From contig RDEW01000004.1 of NCBI GenBank assembly GCA_011109175.1, forward strand, positions 334,030 through 398,029: a DNA stretch of 64,000 bases. Reading direction: 5' to 3'. The DNA comes from Dicyema japonicum. Taxonomy: Eukaryota > Dicyemida > Rhombozoa > Dicyemidae. Made by a program: the position numbers and the translations under genes. Of the stretch, positions 46,241-57,027 are shown piece after piece (positions within the stretch are counted from its first letter, which is position 1; each line of letters opens with the position of its first letter). The notes below the pieces were generated by a model. That model worked only from the letters and a program-made list of their open reading frames with translations. It was not told where the DNA came from and made no database searches.

Positions 46241-46760
46241 GACTCCTAATTGTGTACCACAATGTCCGGTTTATTGTGCTTGACTAGCACCGAGGTAGGG
46301 ATAACACTGTCTACTTTAATATGGACCCTTGTGTTCTCTACCTTATGAGTCCGCAACTTTCTGGTGTGGCGAATACCATACTTATTGCATAGTAAAAAAT
46401 GAAGACTCCTTACTACCTCGTTATGCCTCCACACATAGTCGTGGCCGAGCATAGATCCGCACCAAGTGGCTTGACTTACAATGGGGACATGTATTTGTTG
46501 ATCGACCACAAAAAAATATTGCGGTCTTGCATATACGTGTACAGCGCCTCCGATCGAGGTGAGTTGTTACCGTATTTTAGCCATATTGTCGACGACTTAA
46601 GGTCGACATATGGGTTGTCCAATGCTCTGAAGAGGACCTTATGAAGGCTTTTTAAGTTGATCTTTTCCATCAAATTATTATATTGTAATTCGATCAACGC
46701 CTTCACATTTACTAGCCCACCATCATCAACACCATACTTAGCAGACAAAAAAAATCTGAT
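46241..46760 (-). mobile_element. R4-like LINE C-terminal region
   Basis: Minus strand from 46748: LVNVKALIELQYNNLMEKIN, KVLFRALDNPYVDLKSSTIW and LYTYMQDRNIFLWSINKYMS. A second frame follows with IVSQATWCGSMLGHDYVWRH, NEVVRSLHFLLCNKYGIRHT and VKHNKPDIVVHN. The segment ending in NKPDIVV is the start of the PD-(D/E)XK endonuclease of this lineage; the rest is cut off by repeat R1. Confidence 0.75.
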
Positions 46761-46876
46761 AGTGCCTAGGTGGGTTTCCCGTGTTTTCTCGGTCGTTATT
46801 ATGGCTGCTTCCTAGCAGACACACTTGACCCAGCTATCAGAGTGTCGTGCATTCGCATTAGGACACGCTCACTTAG

Positions 46877-47440
46877 TTGGACTACTCCACACAGTCCACG
46901 GCCGAATTTATCACGGGGTACGAATGCTACCAGTCCCCCTTTGCCTTGATATACCCCACAGAAGGTCTTCTATTCATTAATATTAGGAAGAGACCAGGTC
47001 GTCTATGACAAATTAAAAGGACACAATCCAAATCTGGAGGTATACTGGCGTGAGGATGTCTTCCAAGATTACCACTATTCTAAAAGCAACCGTATCTCCC
47101 CAATTGTGGCTGTTGCTGTGTTCCCTTATCTTATCACCCAGAACTTGCTGCTCCCTGCTGAAGGTTGAAATGCTTTAAATCTGCTTAGTGGGACAGCATG
47201 GCTATAATTGACACGTGGCCCAAATGCATCCCATCTTCATTTCCGTGGGAAATGAGTTTAAAGAGGATTTCGTGGGTGAGTCGTTTGAATCTGTCGATAT
47301 CTTCCCGTTGATATGCAATATTCTCGGATTTGAGTCACCACCGGTTAATGGGTCATTTTCAAGGATAGAGCATATTTTGAAGGGTCATAGCGGTTGGGTT
47401 CATATATCACTTTTAGAACCCCTAATGACTATAAATTAAT
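46877..47440 (+). pseudogene. Truncated ENPP4/5-like phosphodiesterase
   Basis: Family members are membrane-anchored or secreted zinc enzymes that hydrolyse nucleotide or lipid phosphodiesters. Only the C-terminal part of the catalytic domain is present: SPFALIYPTEG, RDQVVYDKLKGHNPNLEVYW, DYHYSKSNRISPIVAV, GQHGYN, MHPIFISVGNEFKEDF and VDIFPLICNILGFESPPVNG. Two short introns (46965-46986 and 47164-47188, 22 and 25 nt) keep the reading frame and family spacing. The nucleophile Thr and the DHG metal-site exons are absent upstream, where a LINE tail ends. The HGYDN metal-binding motif reads HGYN followed by an in-frame TGA at 47209. It is most likely a dead 3' gene fragment. A sequencing error at the TGA is possible, but that would not restore the missing exons. 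Confidence 0.75.
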
Positions 47441-47742
47441 TAAAGAGTTTACAATTAAAAGTAATACTTTAACTCGATCTTCTCTTCTCGAGGCTAACCT
47501 CTATTGCCTGTAGGCATGTTCCAAGTTGCTGCACACCCCACATTCAGAGACTACCCTAGGTTGACATTCCATGCTGTCTTTTTTCTTCACCAGGCATCGA
47601 TACTCCACGCCTCTCCTCAGCTTGCATACTCTCCAAAGTCTTCCGTAACACTAGCGTCTGTATATAAGCTTTGACCCTCTCCTCCACTTGAGGGCATCCA
47701 GGTGGCCTTGAAGAATCGGAAACAATTCCATCCAGGAGATGA
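47441..47742. other. Junction between the ENPP remnant and LINE sequence
   Basis: Minus-strand frames here may continue the R4-like element downstream of its recognisable part, but I cannot align them. No independent feature. Confidence 0.35.
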
Positions 47743-48035
47743 CTACAGGATTATTTTCACCTTTGGGCGATGAATAATCTCAAGTTCGTTCGCCAATAGG
47801 TCATACTCATGGAACTTTTCTACCTGCTTGAGGCAGTTTTGCGAAGGTGATCTCAATTTCAACAGAGTAATCATAATGTTTATCTCATCATAAACGAAAA
47901 TGTAGGGTTTGTTATTAGTTACAGCCCCTATCCATACTGATCGTCGTCTATACACGAACTTAACTTTCTTAGTCCATTTGTTGATGTCCCATTTTTCGCA
48001 GATACTCAAATTTTCTGGTTCTCACTCATCACATA
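47743..48035 (-). mobile_element. R4-like LINE endonuclease region
   Basis: Minus strand: ICEKWDINKWTKKVKFVYRR, NNKPYIFVYDEINIMITLLK and LKQVEKFHEYDLLANELEII match the C-terminal PD-(D/E)XK-type endonuclease zone of this lineage. The usual PDIVV reads PYIFV, so the catalytic Asp is lost. The upstream ATG frame (SENQKI) is one base out of register. Confidence 0.6.
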
Positions 48036-48640
48036 GTTAAATATAAATCCTTTCTCGACGCAATGATGTCGGAAAACCAACAATACGAAGACACTTACGA
48101 CAGGAAGGTAAACCTCAACTTAGGCAAAACCCAAACTTTATTTAAGAAGTATTTCTAATTAATCCGAGGCATAGAATATATTTTTGACTTTTGTTCTTTT
48201 CTTTGGAGAAATTGATTCGTACAGATTGATCATCAAATACACTGATTCATCAATTTGTAATAAAAATTTTGTTTTTTGAAAAAAATAATTAAGGAAGTTA
48301 GAGATCTTCAGACATCTCGTCTATACATCTTTGCATTGTGTCGTTAATGAATGGGAATATTTTTAGTAATTCGGAAGATTTCTCTGCAGCATACGATTTA
48401 TAAACAATTCTACACAGGAAAGTACAACTCTCAGCAATGGAATGAGGATTACCTATACAAAATAAAGAAAAATAGTATTGGCGATAATTTCTGCAACTTT
48501 ACATTGAATTCACAAGCCATGAATGACATTAGTTTACTAAGTTAGTTTTGTCCTTTTGTTATAGTTTTAGTTTGAATTTCTAAAAAATTCAATATTTTTC
48601 CTAGTGATTGAGGATACTTGCGTTTTTGCGTGTTCTAATA
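48036..48640. other. Intergenic DNA with a short open frame
   Basis: A 64-codon plus frame at 48351-48545 (KISLQHTIYKQFYTGKYNSQ) has no recognised relative. The rest is AT-rich. Confidence 0.3.
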
Positions 48641-48810
48641 ATTGAGATGGATTCATCGCTTCGTTAGAAAAATCCGCACAACATTGAAAACACAGGTGGA
48701 TCCTTTAGAAAAGTTGCACGTTTGGTTACTGAAATTATTCAAAATAAATTTATTTGTAAATATATTAATAATCACTAATTTAAAAAATCGCCCCTCGTTG
48801 AGAAACCCTG
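48641..48810 (+). mobile_element. hAT right-end remnant
   Basis: ATCGCCCCTCGTTGAGAAACCCTG ends at 48810 and matches the right terminal type of the hAT at 57028-58761 (GTTGAGAACCCCTG). No left end or transposase motif could be matched, so the start coordinate is arbitrary. Confidence 0.5.
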
Positions 48811-50110
48811 ATCTAGTGGTTTGATTGGTCGGTGGGTGGAGGTGATGTCCGCTATTGCATGGAATATCTACTTATCTGCATTGTGGAAGAAAGCTTTTGT
48901 CTTTTTTTCGTAAGCATGGTCGAGGTGACGAACTAGGAAACTCTAGTTCTGATCAAAGGAAGCATGCAGTATACGCAAGGTCCGAGTTTGAAGTAAGAAA
49001 ATTTAAATAAACTGGGATCACTTATAGCTACATGTATAAAATGATAGTTAGCCTTACCATTGATCCCCCAACATTGTCTCTAACAATAGCAATGGAGATC
49101 ACCTTGGTTTCACGGATGCTATTGCTTCTGAGTGTAGCCAGTCATCTCAGAGTTATGAGGAAATACAAGACTTACTGCTTATCTCTTCAATTGTCTTGAC
49201 ACCGATTGGACGTAACGTGAGTCGGTCAAGGAACCTCATTGGGTCTCGCTTCCGGGGGATAAAATTAATACGAAATAGCCAAATTTCAAAGTTTTTTAAA
49301 GTCATTAAACACAAAATTAAAAACAATTTTATCATTCTCCCACGGGGGATATCTATTGACAAGTGTCGGCTCATTCGCTGCTGCACCTGCATCCGCCGTT
49401 TCCTTATCAAAAATCGTACCGACTCATTAAAAAAAAGAAAGGTCGCATCCGTCAAGAATATGAAGACATTAGGTAACATAAACCATGACATGGTATCCAT
49501 GCCCAAATCACCAACTCTGACTTATGACTAACACATCCACTACAGAAAATCCGAGAAACAGAAAATAACTAATAGGAATCACAAGTAACAAAAATTATCG
49601 ACTAACAAAAATCAGGAGACGACTGTAGTTTTCAACTTATCAGAATCAGTAAGCGAACACACCCTTAACGATTCCCAAAGAATGGTCAATATTATGATTC
49701 AGCAGCTAATCGACATTTTCCGACAAATGCTGTTTGCGATTCTGATCTCATTTCTAATTAAACCTGTTTCCCAACATTACGAATAGTCAGTTTTTCAGCC
49801 GCACACTTATCCTCATTTTCCAAATACTAAAACAATTAATTTCAAGCATTATTTTCTCTCCTTCTCTTACACCGACTTCCTATACACCATTATTGCCTCC
49901 TCTAACTCCGACTTTTTCTTCTTCAACTCTTTGAGGCCCCACTTGGGAACATGACGTTTTACTAAGTAACCATCTTACTATAGGCGGTGCTTTTCTTTTA
50001 ACTTCTCTTGTCACATAACTTATTTGACTTTCCACTGCTTCCAGCTCTGTTTTTCTCTAGCCAGTGGTTCTATTTCAATAATTAAAACTATTATTAGATA
50101 ATTATAAACT
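48811..50110. other. Intergenic DNA with unassigned open frames
   Basis: Overlapping frames on both strands at 49150-49530, and a Lys/Glu-rich minus frame at about 49980-49850 (HVPKWGLKELKKKKSELEEA, coiled-coil-like). None is recognised and none has clear splice structure. Confidence 0.3.
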
Positions 50111-50114
50111 ATTA

Positions 50115-50724
50115 CTAGTTGACTAACCCAAAACAGAAACAAGATATATATCTACCTTCTCCATGACTAAATCCTCTGGTGAAGATTACATTATGAAAAC
50201 TCTTCCACCAAAGAATGAAGTGATGTCCGTGAAGCGATATGTCACCCAGTGACCCCACCGGCTTAGCCTCCACCCCGTAAGCAACATCCTTATTGATGCA
50301 GGTTAATACTACTTTGTTAACCATAGTATGAGGGATCTTGCGGGTAACTCTGCGGTCCTCTAGGGGGACATCGGCCTCTGCAGCGAGATTTCCGCGAAGA
50401 CCTTATGATTATGCTTGAGTTGCAACGTATCACAGCTCTGGTGCCCGTGTTCTTCTTGACAGTTGTGTCATCTGGTCCTCGTCCCTTTAGACCAGTACTC
50501 CTTCTCTGACCCTCATTGTCTACAGCCGTTTTTTTGAGTTCTTTCACAGATATAGCAGTACTGAATCTGTCACTGCAGAGCTCTGGCAAGTATGGAAAGC
50601 CATTCCAGGGCATTCGGGATATCCTTCTACGTAATTGCAGGACTACCTGCCTCACCCATTCTTTTGGGTCAGTTGCCACGACGCTCTCAGATATAGCGAG
50701 AGTTGTATTCTTATCATCTGACAA
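50115..50724 (-). CDS. Unidentified ORF, possibly LINE ORF1
   Basis: A 135-codon minus frame (50724-50317; EWVRQVVLQLRRRISRMPWN, then LKKTAVDNEGQRRSTGLKGR) ends in an Arg/Pro-rich stretch. A second frame continues to 50115 (MVNKVVLTCINKDVAYGVEA). The basic character and frame hand-over are like a gag-type first ORF, but no zinc knuckle or RNA-binding motif is visible. Confidence 0.25.
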
Positions 50725-51180
50725 CGTAACTGACCTTTTTTTTCCTTTTAAATTTTTTGCCCACTCGTTTTAGCACATCCGAATCGAGCGCACGTTTCAT
50801 GTAATAAATATTAAATTTATTTGTTTAATTCAGGTTGAGAGGATGTATAAACAAATGTTAACTAATTTCATGTCAAATGTACCGCAGAGCTAACAGGCTG
50901 TCAATTAAGAAAATGTGATGTTGGTCCTTAAAAATCAAAGAACATGTATTAGCTCATCTGCTATTGGAAATCATCAAAAACCAGAACCTAATAGACGACT
51001 TGGTAAGATTATATAACGGTAGCTTAAGACTGGGCAACATTCTCTGACGTCGGATAGTGACGGAACTTTTTTTAAGAAAATAAAAGACACCTCTTGAAGA
51101 TCCTGATAACTACCCCATAGTTATTATTATTATTAAAAACCAAAAATCACCGACAAATTAAATAACTACATAGCCGTCAG
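50725..51180. other. Intergenic DNA
   Basis: No supported feature; a minus-strand LINE begins its 3' end near 51180. Confidence 0.35.
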
Positions 51181-52560
51181 GTGATTCCGGCCGCCTCGAG
51201 TAGCCATCTCATTCTTGCTCGGTGGTCTTCTCGGGTTCCAACGCATTTCCGGATTGGGCGGAGGTTTCTAACTTTTTTGGAGGGTAGAAAAGCTCCGGTT
51301 TTCCTCACTAGTTCCTCAAAAGGTATAGGGTTTAGAAATGTCCAAAAAACCTCTGCAAAGCCTTACTGGCTATTTTTTGGAAGGTATTGATTTTTTCTAT
51401 ATTCCTGTTTGATAGGTTGGTTCCCCATGAAGCACACCAGTAAGTTAGAGACGGTTTAATGTACTGCACGTAGAGCGAGTCCAAATTTGAGTTGAAACAC
51501 CCATTATATTGTTCTAAAAGTGTTTTAACAAAATTTAGCTTTCGTTGTGCCGAGGAGATGAGGTTGTCGATGTGTTTACTAAAGGTCAAGAGTGGGTCGT
51601 ATGTTACGCCCAGTATCTTGACCGAGTTGGTCGTGGGGATTGAGTTTCCATTTATGGTTACACATGGAGCGGAGTTTGTCAATTTTCTGTTTGTTGTGAA
51701 AATTGTTGTATAAGACTTTTCGGGACTTGTATGTAAAATGTTCTTAACGAGCCAACCAATGAAGCTTGTATCCGGTAAACAGCCGTGTTATCATCCGCAT
51801 ATGTCAGAACCAGAGTATCGTCACTGGTAAGGGAGGGCATATCATTTAAGAATTAGTTGAATAGGTGTGGTAAACATGGAGATCCTTGAGGGACCCTATT
51901 TGGAAAGAACTTGGTCACTGATCTAGTTTTTCCCGCAGTTACTCTTCCTCCTTCTTCCATTTAGGAAATTTGCTATCCAGATTTTCAGGTTGTTCGAAAT
52001 TTTTGAAGTAAAGATCTTTTTTGTCAAAAGCTTTCTTGGGACAGTGTCTAAACGATTTTTCAATATTGATGGAACATAACAAAAACTTCTGATGAGGTTT
52101 GCGCTTTAGTCCATCCTTGATGAAATTTGTAAGGCATGCAAGATGCGTTTCCGTGGAGTGTCTTTTTCTGAATCCGTGTTGAAAAGGTGCATCAGGAAGG
52201 TATGGTTTGATTAGTTCAAAAATCAGCTTTTCCAAAAGTTTTAATGTATCACATAGGAGAGACATTGGTCTGAATGAGGCAGGTGATCCCATTGGTCTTC
52301 CGGGTTTCAGAATTAGTCGTATGTTTGATAGCTTACATATGGAAGGAATACAATTTTCGTTGATTGAAAAGTTGAAAATTTTTTGTGAGTACCCTGATAA
52401 CATATGGGCCTATGTTTTTCAGAACTATTGCAGGGATTCCGTCCGGACCACAAGAATATGTCGACTTTTAACCCTTGAACATATCCTGTACGAGCCACAC
52501 GTGCGTCATAGCGTTTTGGTCTAATGAGGAGTCCTAGTTTCTTTAGAAAACAAAGCGATT
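51181..52560 (-). mobile_element. Decayed Jockey-like LINE RT
   Basis: Minus strand from 52500: a pre-RT region, then NIRLILKPGRPMGSPASFRP with SLLCDTLKLLEKLIFELIKP, and FQHGFRKRHSTETHLACLTN. After gaps the C-terminus reads SVKILGVTYDPLLTFSKHID, then YVQYIKPSLTYWCASWGTNL and SNRNIEKINTFQKIASKALQ. The catalytic YADD region is degraded. It is the same lineage as 54640-56480, which has ILGITYDPLMTFSKH in another frame. Confidence 0.8.
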
Positions 52561-52717
52561 TCCAGCCTAAAGTTCAATAGAGTTAAGGTTCTACAGAAAA
52601 GGAAGTGAAATGGATTCCGAAAGTGTCGCTAAAACGTATATAATTTAATTATCTTCATTTACAATATCGTTCAATACATAAATTTGATCGGTTAAAACAA
52701 GGCATTTAATTATTCTA

Positions 52718-53298
52718 ATGAATTCTGGTTATCTGAAATTCCTTCTTTTTTCGGGGTCACGTTATTTTAAATTCCTGAAACCACCGACGGATTCACCACT
52801 AAACTGCCAGAAACTGATTGAGGGAGATAGAAATAAAATTATAAAAAGGAGATTGATTCGAGTTATAATGGGAATTTCCAGATCCACAATTCCAGGGAGT
52901 TTGTAAAATCACGTGAATACTTGGATTATCCGATTTCCCAAGTTGAGATTGAGTATAGACTGGCATATATTCTCGTTGTCTATAAAGATTTGAAACAAGT
53001 TGAGAAATTGCTGAGGTCTGTTTATCGGAAAACTAACCTGTACTGCATCCACGTGGACAAAAAATCAAGTAAATCATTCTACGACGGAATTTTAAAACTG
53101 ACTAGTTGTCTTGACAACGTAATCCTATTGGATAAATCCTACGACGTTGTTTGGGGTGAAATCACAACAATCTTACCAGAGATATACTGTATGCAAGTAA
53201 TGGTGGATTAGTGGATTCAGAAAAAGTCTTATTCTACAGGATCTGAGGTTGATTTTGATTTCTACAAAAAACTGGATTTCGTTCAAAATCACATTTAA
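52718..53298 (+). pseudogene. Truncated duplicate of the GCNT-like transferase
   Basis: From about 52770 this copy follows the gene at 13686-14926 nearly base for base, including the 20-nt intron (52862-52881). A 7-bp deletion before the intron and a 1-bp insertion after it together leave the reading frame open. It is identical in protein through ITTILPEI. It then lacks the segment equivalent to 14194-14835 (642 bp, a multiple of three) with TGGA at both edges. A G-to-A change makes TAG at 53209, after which the old C-terminus remains open to TAA at 53298. The N-terminus lacks the hydrophobic anchor of the intact gene. The catalytic PDE segment is gone, so it cannot encode an active enzyme. 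Confidence 0.9.
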
Positions 53299-53849
53299 TT
53301 TTTTGTTAGTTTCCTCAAGAATATGTAACGTCTTTTAGTTGACCTCGATTACTATTGTGTGAGGCAACACGTGTCAGAGATTGACATGTGCTATTCCCTT
53401 CTTATTTTCACTTATCCAATTCATTATGTTTTATCTTGGCTATTCACTTTGTAATCAAGTTACGAGACACATTCAAAAGGCAGATGTAGACTAAAGGAAG
53501 TATAAAATCATGATCTTTGCGTCTATTTAATTTGTTTGTTGTTTAGTGTACAATCCTCCATAACCCCCACATCCTTAGGGTTCCCGATTAATTATAACTA
53601 ATGATTTAGTATTCTTCAGTATAATAAACAATTTATTGACACATTTTGTAGCTTTGTAGCCAACTTATATAGGTTTGACACTCACGTGATTAGTATAGGA
53701 AGTCACCTCTTTATGAGAATAAGTGATAATATTCCTTTATAGTAACACTTTCATCAGCTATACAGGTGCCCCTAGTAACACATAATCAATAGAAACATTA
53801 AAAATGTTTAATTGTTAATGAAAATAACTTATTTTTACAAAATAATAGT
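53299..53849. other. Intergenic DNA
   Basis: No gene seen. Its right end is the 3' flank of ARL3, with minus-strand AATAAG just past the stop codon. Confidence 0.4.
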
Positions 53850-54501
53850 TCATTTTTTGATAATCTGCAAAATCCAGTCAAAACCCTCCTAAAATGACAA
53901 AAAAGGTGAACAGTCAATCCCTCATTGTTTTTGGCAGAACAAGATTGGATCTGCCAAGGATGACCCCTCAGTTTGGTCAAATCCAGCAAATTTACAATCT
54001 CTTCAGGTTTACAGGAAGTCATGAGATCTTTTTTATTACAAAATATTAGGATGGGGATATTCTTTAGTTCCTCTTCCTGGAGGATCTCAAACAATTCCTA
54101 AAAGTCTCTTAAATCTTACATAACCACTTTCTTCCATTCTATTTCTATTAGAACTGTCAATCACGTAAATCTAAAATAATTCAATAAATACCATAACGTC
54201 AGTGTTTTCCAAGTAGTTTCTCCAATATGGCCTAATTTTCCGTTGTCCCCTAATGTCCCAGACTGCCATGTTGAACCCCTTTTGACGGACGTTTTTATGT
54301 TGAATCCCTCAAAGATAGAATCACGGAATTACTAAGGTTGGAGATATGTTTGAAATGTTCTCTAAAGCTAAGGTTTTTAAGATTGTTGTTTTCCCGGCAT
54401 CATCAAGTCCGAGAAGTAAAATCCTTAAATTCTTTTTTCTTCCGAAAGAGAATCGACCCAAAAAGTCAAAAAATCCCTTATATAAGTATAATTACAACCA
54501 T
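53850..54501 (-). CDS. ARL3: ARF-like small GTPase ARL3, six exons
   Basis: Small GTPase that releases lipidated cargo from carriers such as PDE6D and UNC119, mainly in cilia. ATG at 54501 is followed at once by an intron. Introns 54477-54498, 54308-54332, 54171-54191, 54098-54119 and 53889-53911 (22, 25, 21, 22 and 23 nt) leave about 180 codons (human ARL3 182 residues). Nucleotide-binding motifs are GLDDAGKT (about residues 24-31), ISPTLGFNIK, WDIRGQ, NKKD and CSA. ARL3-type segments are [20 protein letters not shown] and [10 protein letters not shown]. The usual WDIGGQ glycine is Arg here, though DxxGQ is kept. A single G appears missing in the run at 54276-54279, since exon 3 otherwise fails to stay in frame. 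ARL2 is less likely, given the RKIRPYW and WQIQSCSA segments. Confidence 0.9.
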
Positions 54502-54639
54502 TGTTAATAATTACCTTGGATTCAATCAATTTATTAAAATTATCTTAATTACTTTGTATTATATTTTATTATTTATAATTATTTATTTTCTTGTTGATTC
54601 TTGGTTTAAATAAATAAATAATATTGCCGACCCCTCGTG
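54502..54639. other. Short AT-rich spacer
   Basis: Separates ARL3 from a plus-strand LINE. No promoter motif stands out. Confidence 0.3.
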
Positions 54640-56480
54640 TAGTGCGTGAGAGTATGAGGACTTTTATCAAAAGAAAGCCAATCCATTCACGAAGAAGCCT
54701 CCCGCGCATTCATTTACGAAGGAAAGAAATTGCCTAAAAAGCCTATAGATTCAATCTTGGGAAACCATGGTGAGGATTCGATCCTTGATGAAACAGGAGA
54801 GGGACTGGAATAACCTCATGTCCACCCTAAACAAACAGTCCTCCTTCACGAGGATGTGGAATACTCTTCTCGGCTTCACCAACTCTGTGAGACGGCCTCT
54901 TTGCGAAAACATAGAGAACAAGAACTTTTTAAACAAGATCATGAAGGTTTATTTTTTCCGTAAGCTTTTTCTGTCACCAGAAAAATTGAGGGACCTTCCA
55001 TTTCTTCCATAAAATCAAAACGTGACGCAACCACAAATAGTCTTCCTATGGATTTCGCGCGGAAGGCAATTCAAAACCAAAAATCATCCTAAGGGCAACG
55101 GGTCAGATGGTATCCCTACAATAGTATTGAAGAAGATAGGCCCTTAAGCAATCATGGCCCTCACCCGAATTTTCAAACTCTCCATCAGCTGGAACTCCAT
55201 CCCTACTTTATGGAAATTATCCAATATACGACCAAATTTAAAACCTAGACAGCCGAAGGACTCACCGGCCTCTTATGTTATGTTGTCCAATTAAGTCGTG
55301 TCCGACCCTTGGAGATCTCATGAACGAGTTTCCTCCACTCTCCCTGATCCGTTGCAATTTGAAGTAGCTTTGATATATGCATTCCCGTGACGTCTTCCAT
55401 CGTGGATAGCCACCGAGTCCTCGGTCGGCCAGGTCTTCTTTTCCCAGTAATATTGTTCAGCACATTGGTTCTTTCCAGGGAGTCAGAGCGGACAACATGC
55501 CCAAAGAACGCCAATCTGTGTTTTTCGATTCTTCCTTCTAGCGAAATGTCCGTCTCCACCCGTTTGAGTACATCGATGTTTGTTATTTTGGAAGTCCAAG
55601 GAATTCTTATTAACCTCCTCCAGCACCACAGTTCAAAAGCATCAATTCACCGGCCTCTTACAGACATATCTCTTTCTGTGTGCCTCTTCAAAAATTCTGT
55701 AAAAACTCATTCTCGATCAGAATAAACCTTACCCCGGACGTATCCTTCCATCGTGGTTTCAAAAAGGCTCGCTCCACAACTAATCACCTTATATGCTTGA
55801 CAAAATTCACCAAGGAAGGTCTACATGCAAGCCTGGCATTAAAAGACCATTATGTGTTCCATTGACATACAGAAAGTTTGTGACTCGATACCGAGAAAGT
55901 TGCTCACAGGAAGATTTATGGCTTTAACATTCCAAAACTTGAAAATTTGGATTACAAACTTCCTCAAACTGACGTAGAGTAATTTCACATTCCATATTTT
56001 CTGTCACTAAATTTCTGCCGAATGGGGTCTCACAGGGATCCCACTGTCACCCATTCTCTTCAACCTCTTTATGAGCGGCATGCCTTCCTATAGCAGCGAC
56101 GATACTCTGACCCTCGCTTATGCTGACGACATAATCCTGACAACAAGAGACCAGTGCATCCACACAGCGAGTGCTGTTTACAAGAGTTACTGGACAACCT
56201 AAACTGTTGGTTTACGAGGAACCTATTACACACAAGTTCCTGAAAAGTAGAGTTCTATGCTTTTTTACTTCCAATAGAAACTGACAAACTCGGCATTTTT
56301 TTTTGACTTTTAATGGAATATCAATTACCTCCACAAAACTCAATTAAAATACTGGGGATCACATACGACCCCCTTATGACTTTCAGCAAACACGTAAGTA
56401 ACGTCATCTTCTCTTTCCAGCGAAAACTAAACTTTGTACTTTGATACTAAAAAACTGTTTCCACTCAACATTAAATCATC
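54640..56480 (+). mobile_element. Jockey-like LINE, interrupted by a nested insertion
   Basis: Pre-RT frame (MVRIRSLMKQERDWNNLMST, then TRMWNTLLGFTNSVRRPL) is followed by NGSDGIPTIVLKKIG, NIRPNLKPRQPKDSPASY and, beyond the insertion, RHISL.ASSKIL. GVSQGSPLSPILFNLFMSG lies at about 56020-56075, and the catalytic box LTLAYADDIILTTRDQCIHT at about 56110-56160. ILGITYDPLMTFSKHVSNVI occurs at about 56350. Multiple frameshifts. Same lineage as 51181-52560. Confidence 0.8.
55276..55646 (-). mobile_element. Nested 5'-truncated RTE-like LINE with 14-bp target duplication
   Basis: Inserted into the LINE RT between two copies of TCACCGGCCTCTTA (55262-55275 and 55647-55660). Removing the insert and one copy restores SPASYRHISL of the host RT. 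The insert encodes, on the minus strand, a 93-codon C-terminal frame (EGRIEKHRLAFFGHVVRSDS, RRPGRPRTRWLSTMEDVTGM, GEWRKLVHEISKGRTRL). It is related to 27155-27340. Confidence 0.88.
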
Positions 56481-57019
56481 TTTACATATGACGATTTGAG
56501 TAATATGTAAGTCATGTGCACCTGTCAAGATAGGGAAAAGTGTGGCTCTTTTCTTCCAAATGCCACCACGTCGTCGGTGAGCCGAAAATCTCGTTCAATA
56601 AGATAAGGTAAACAATTTTGAATACGATGGGATTATTCTTGCCAATGTAGAGCAATCAATAATGAATGAAAATTTGAGTCATGAATTCTTTGAAATTACG
56701 AAATATCAATGACTAAAATCTTATTTGGAAAAATTGCAAAACTCAGGGTATTCAATCAAAGAAAGTTATACTGATTTTGAAAATATCAGTTATATTTCTG
56801 TAAAGGAGGATATTGAAAATTATTTAGGTATGTGGAGAATGATTTAACAGATGTTGTAAAAATAACTAACAAATCAATAAATCCAATGACATATTGCAAC
56901 CTTCTAAAATGCCCGCTACTTCAATTACAGTGAACAATCTTATCCAGTTCAATAAAAAACAATATTGAAAAATATTTTATTATAAATTCTAAACAAAAAT
57001 TTCAATGAAAAATATTTCA
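56481..57019. other. Intergenic DNA
   Basis: AT-rich. The right end supplies the target site (TTCTAAAT) of the adjacent hAT. No gene seen. Confidence 0.4.
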
Positions 57020-57027
57020 TTCTAAAT

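Noticed and set aside
47164-47188. Additional ENPP intron at the VFPYLITQ stretch just upstream
   Set aside because: That 24-nt stretch also has GT...AG ends and no stop, but keeping it gives the exact family length, so only 47164-47188 was called.
54338-54613. Plus-strand 91-codon frame over ARL3
   Set aside because: It is an antisense shadow of ARL3 exons 1-2; the minus strand has the GTPase motifs.
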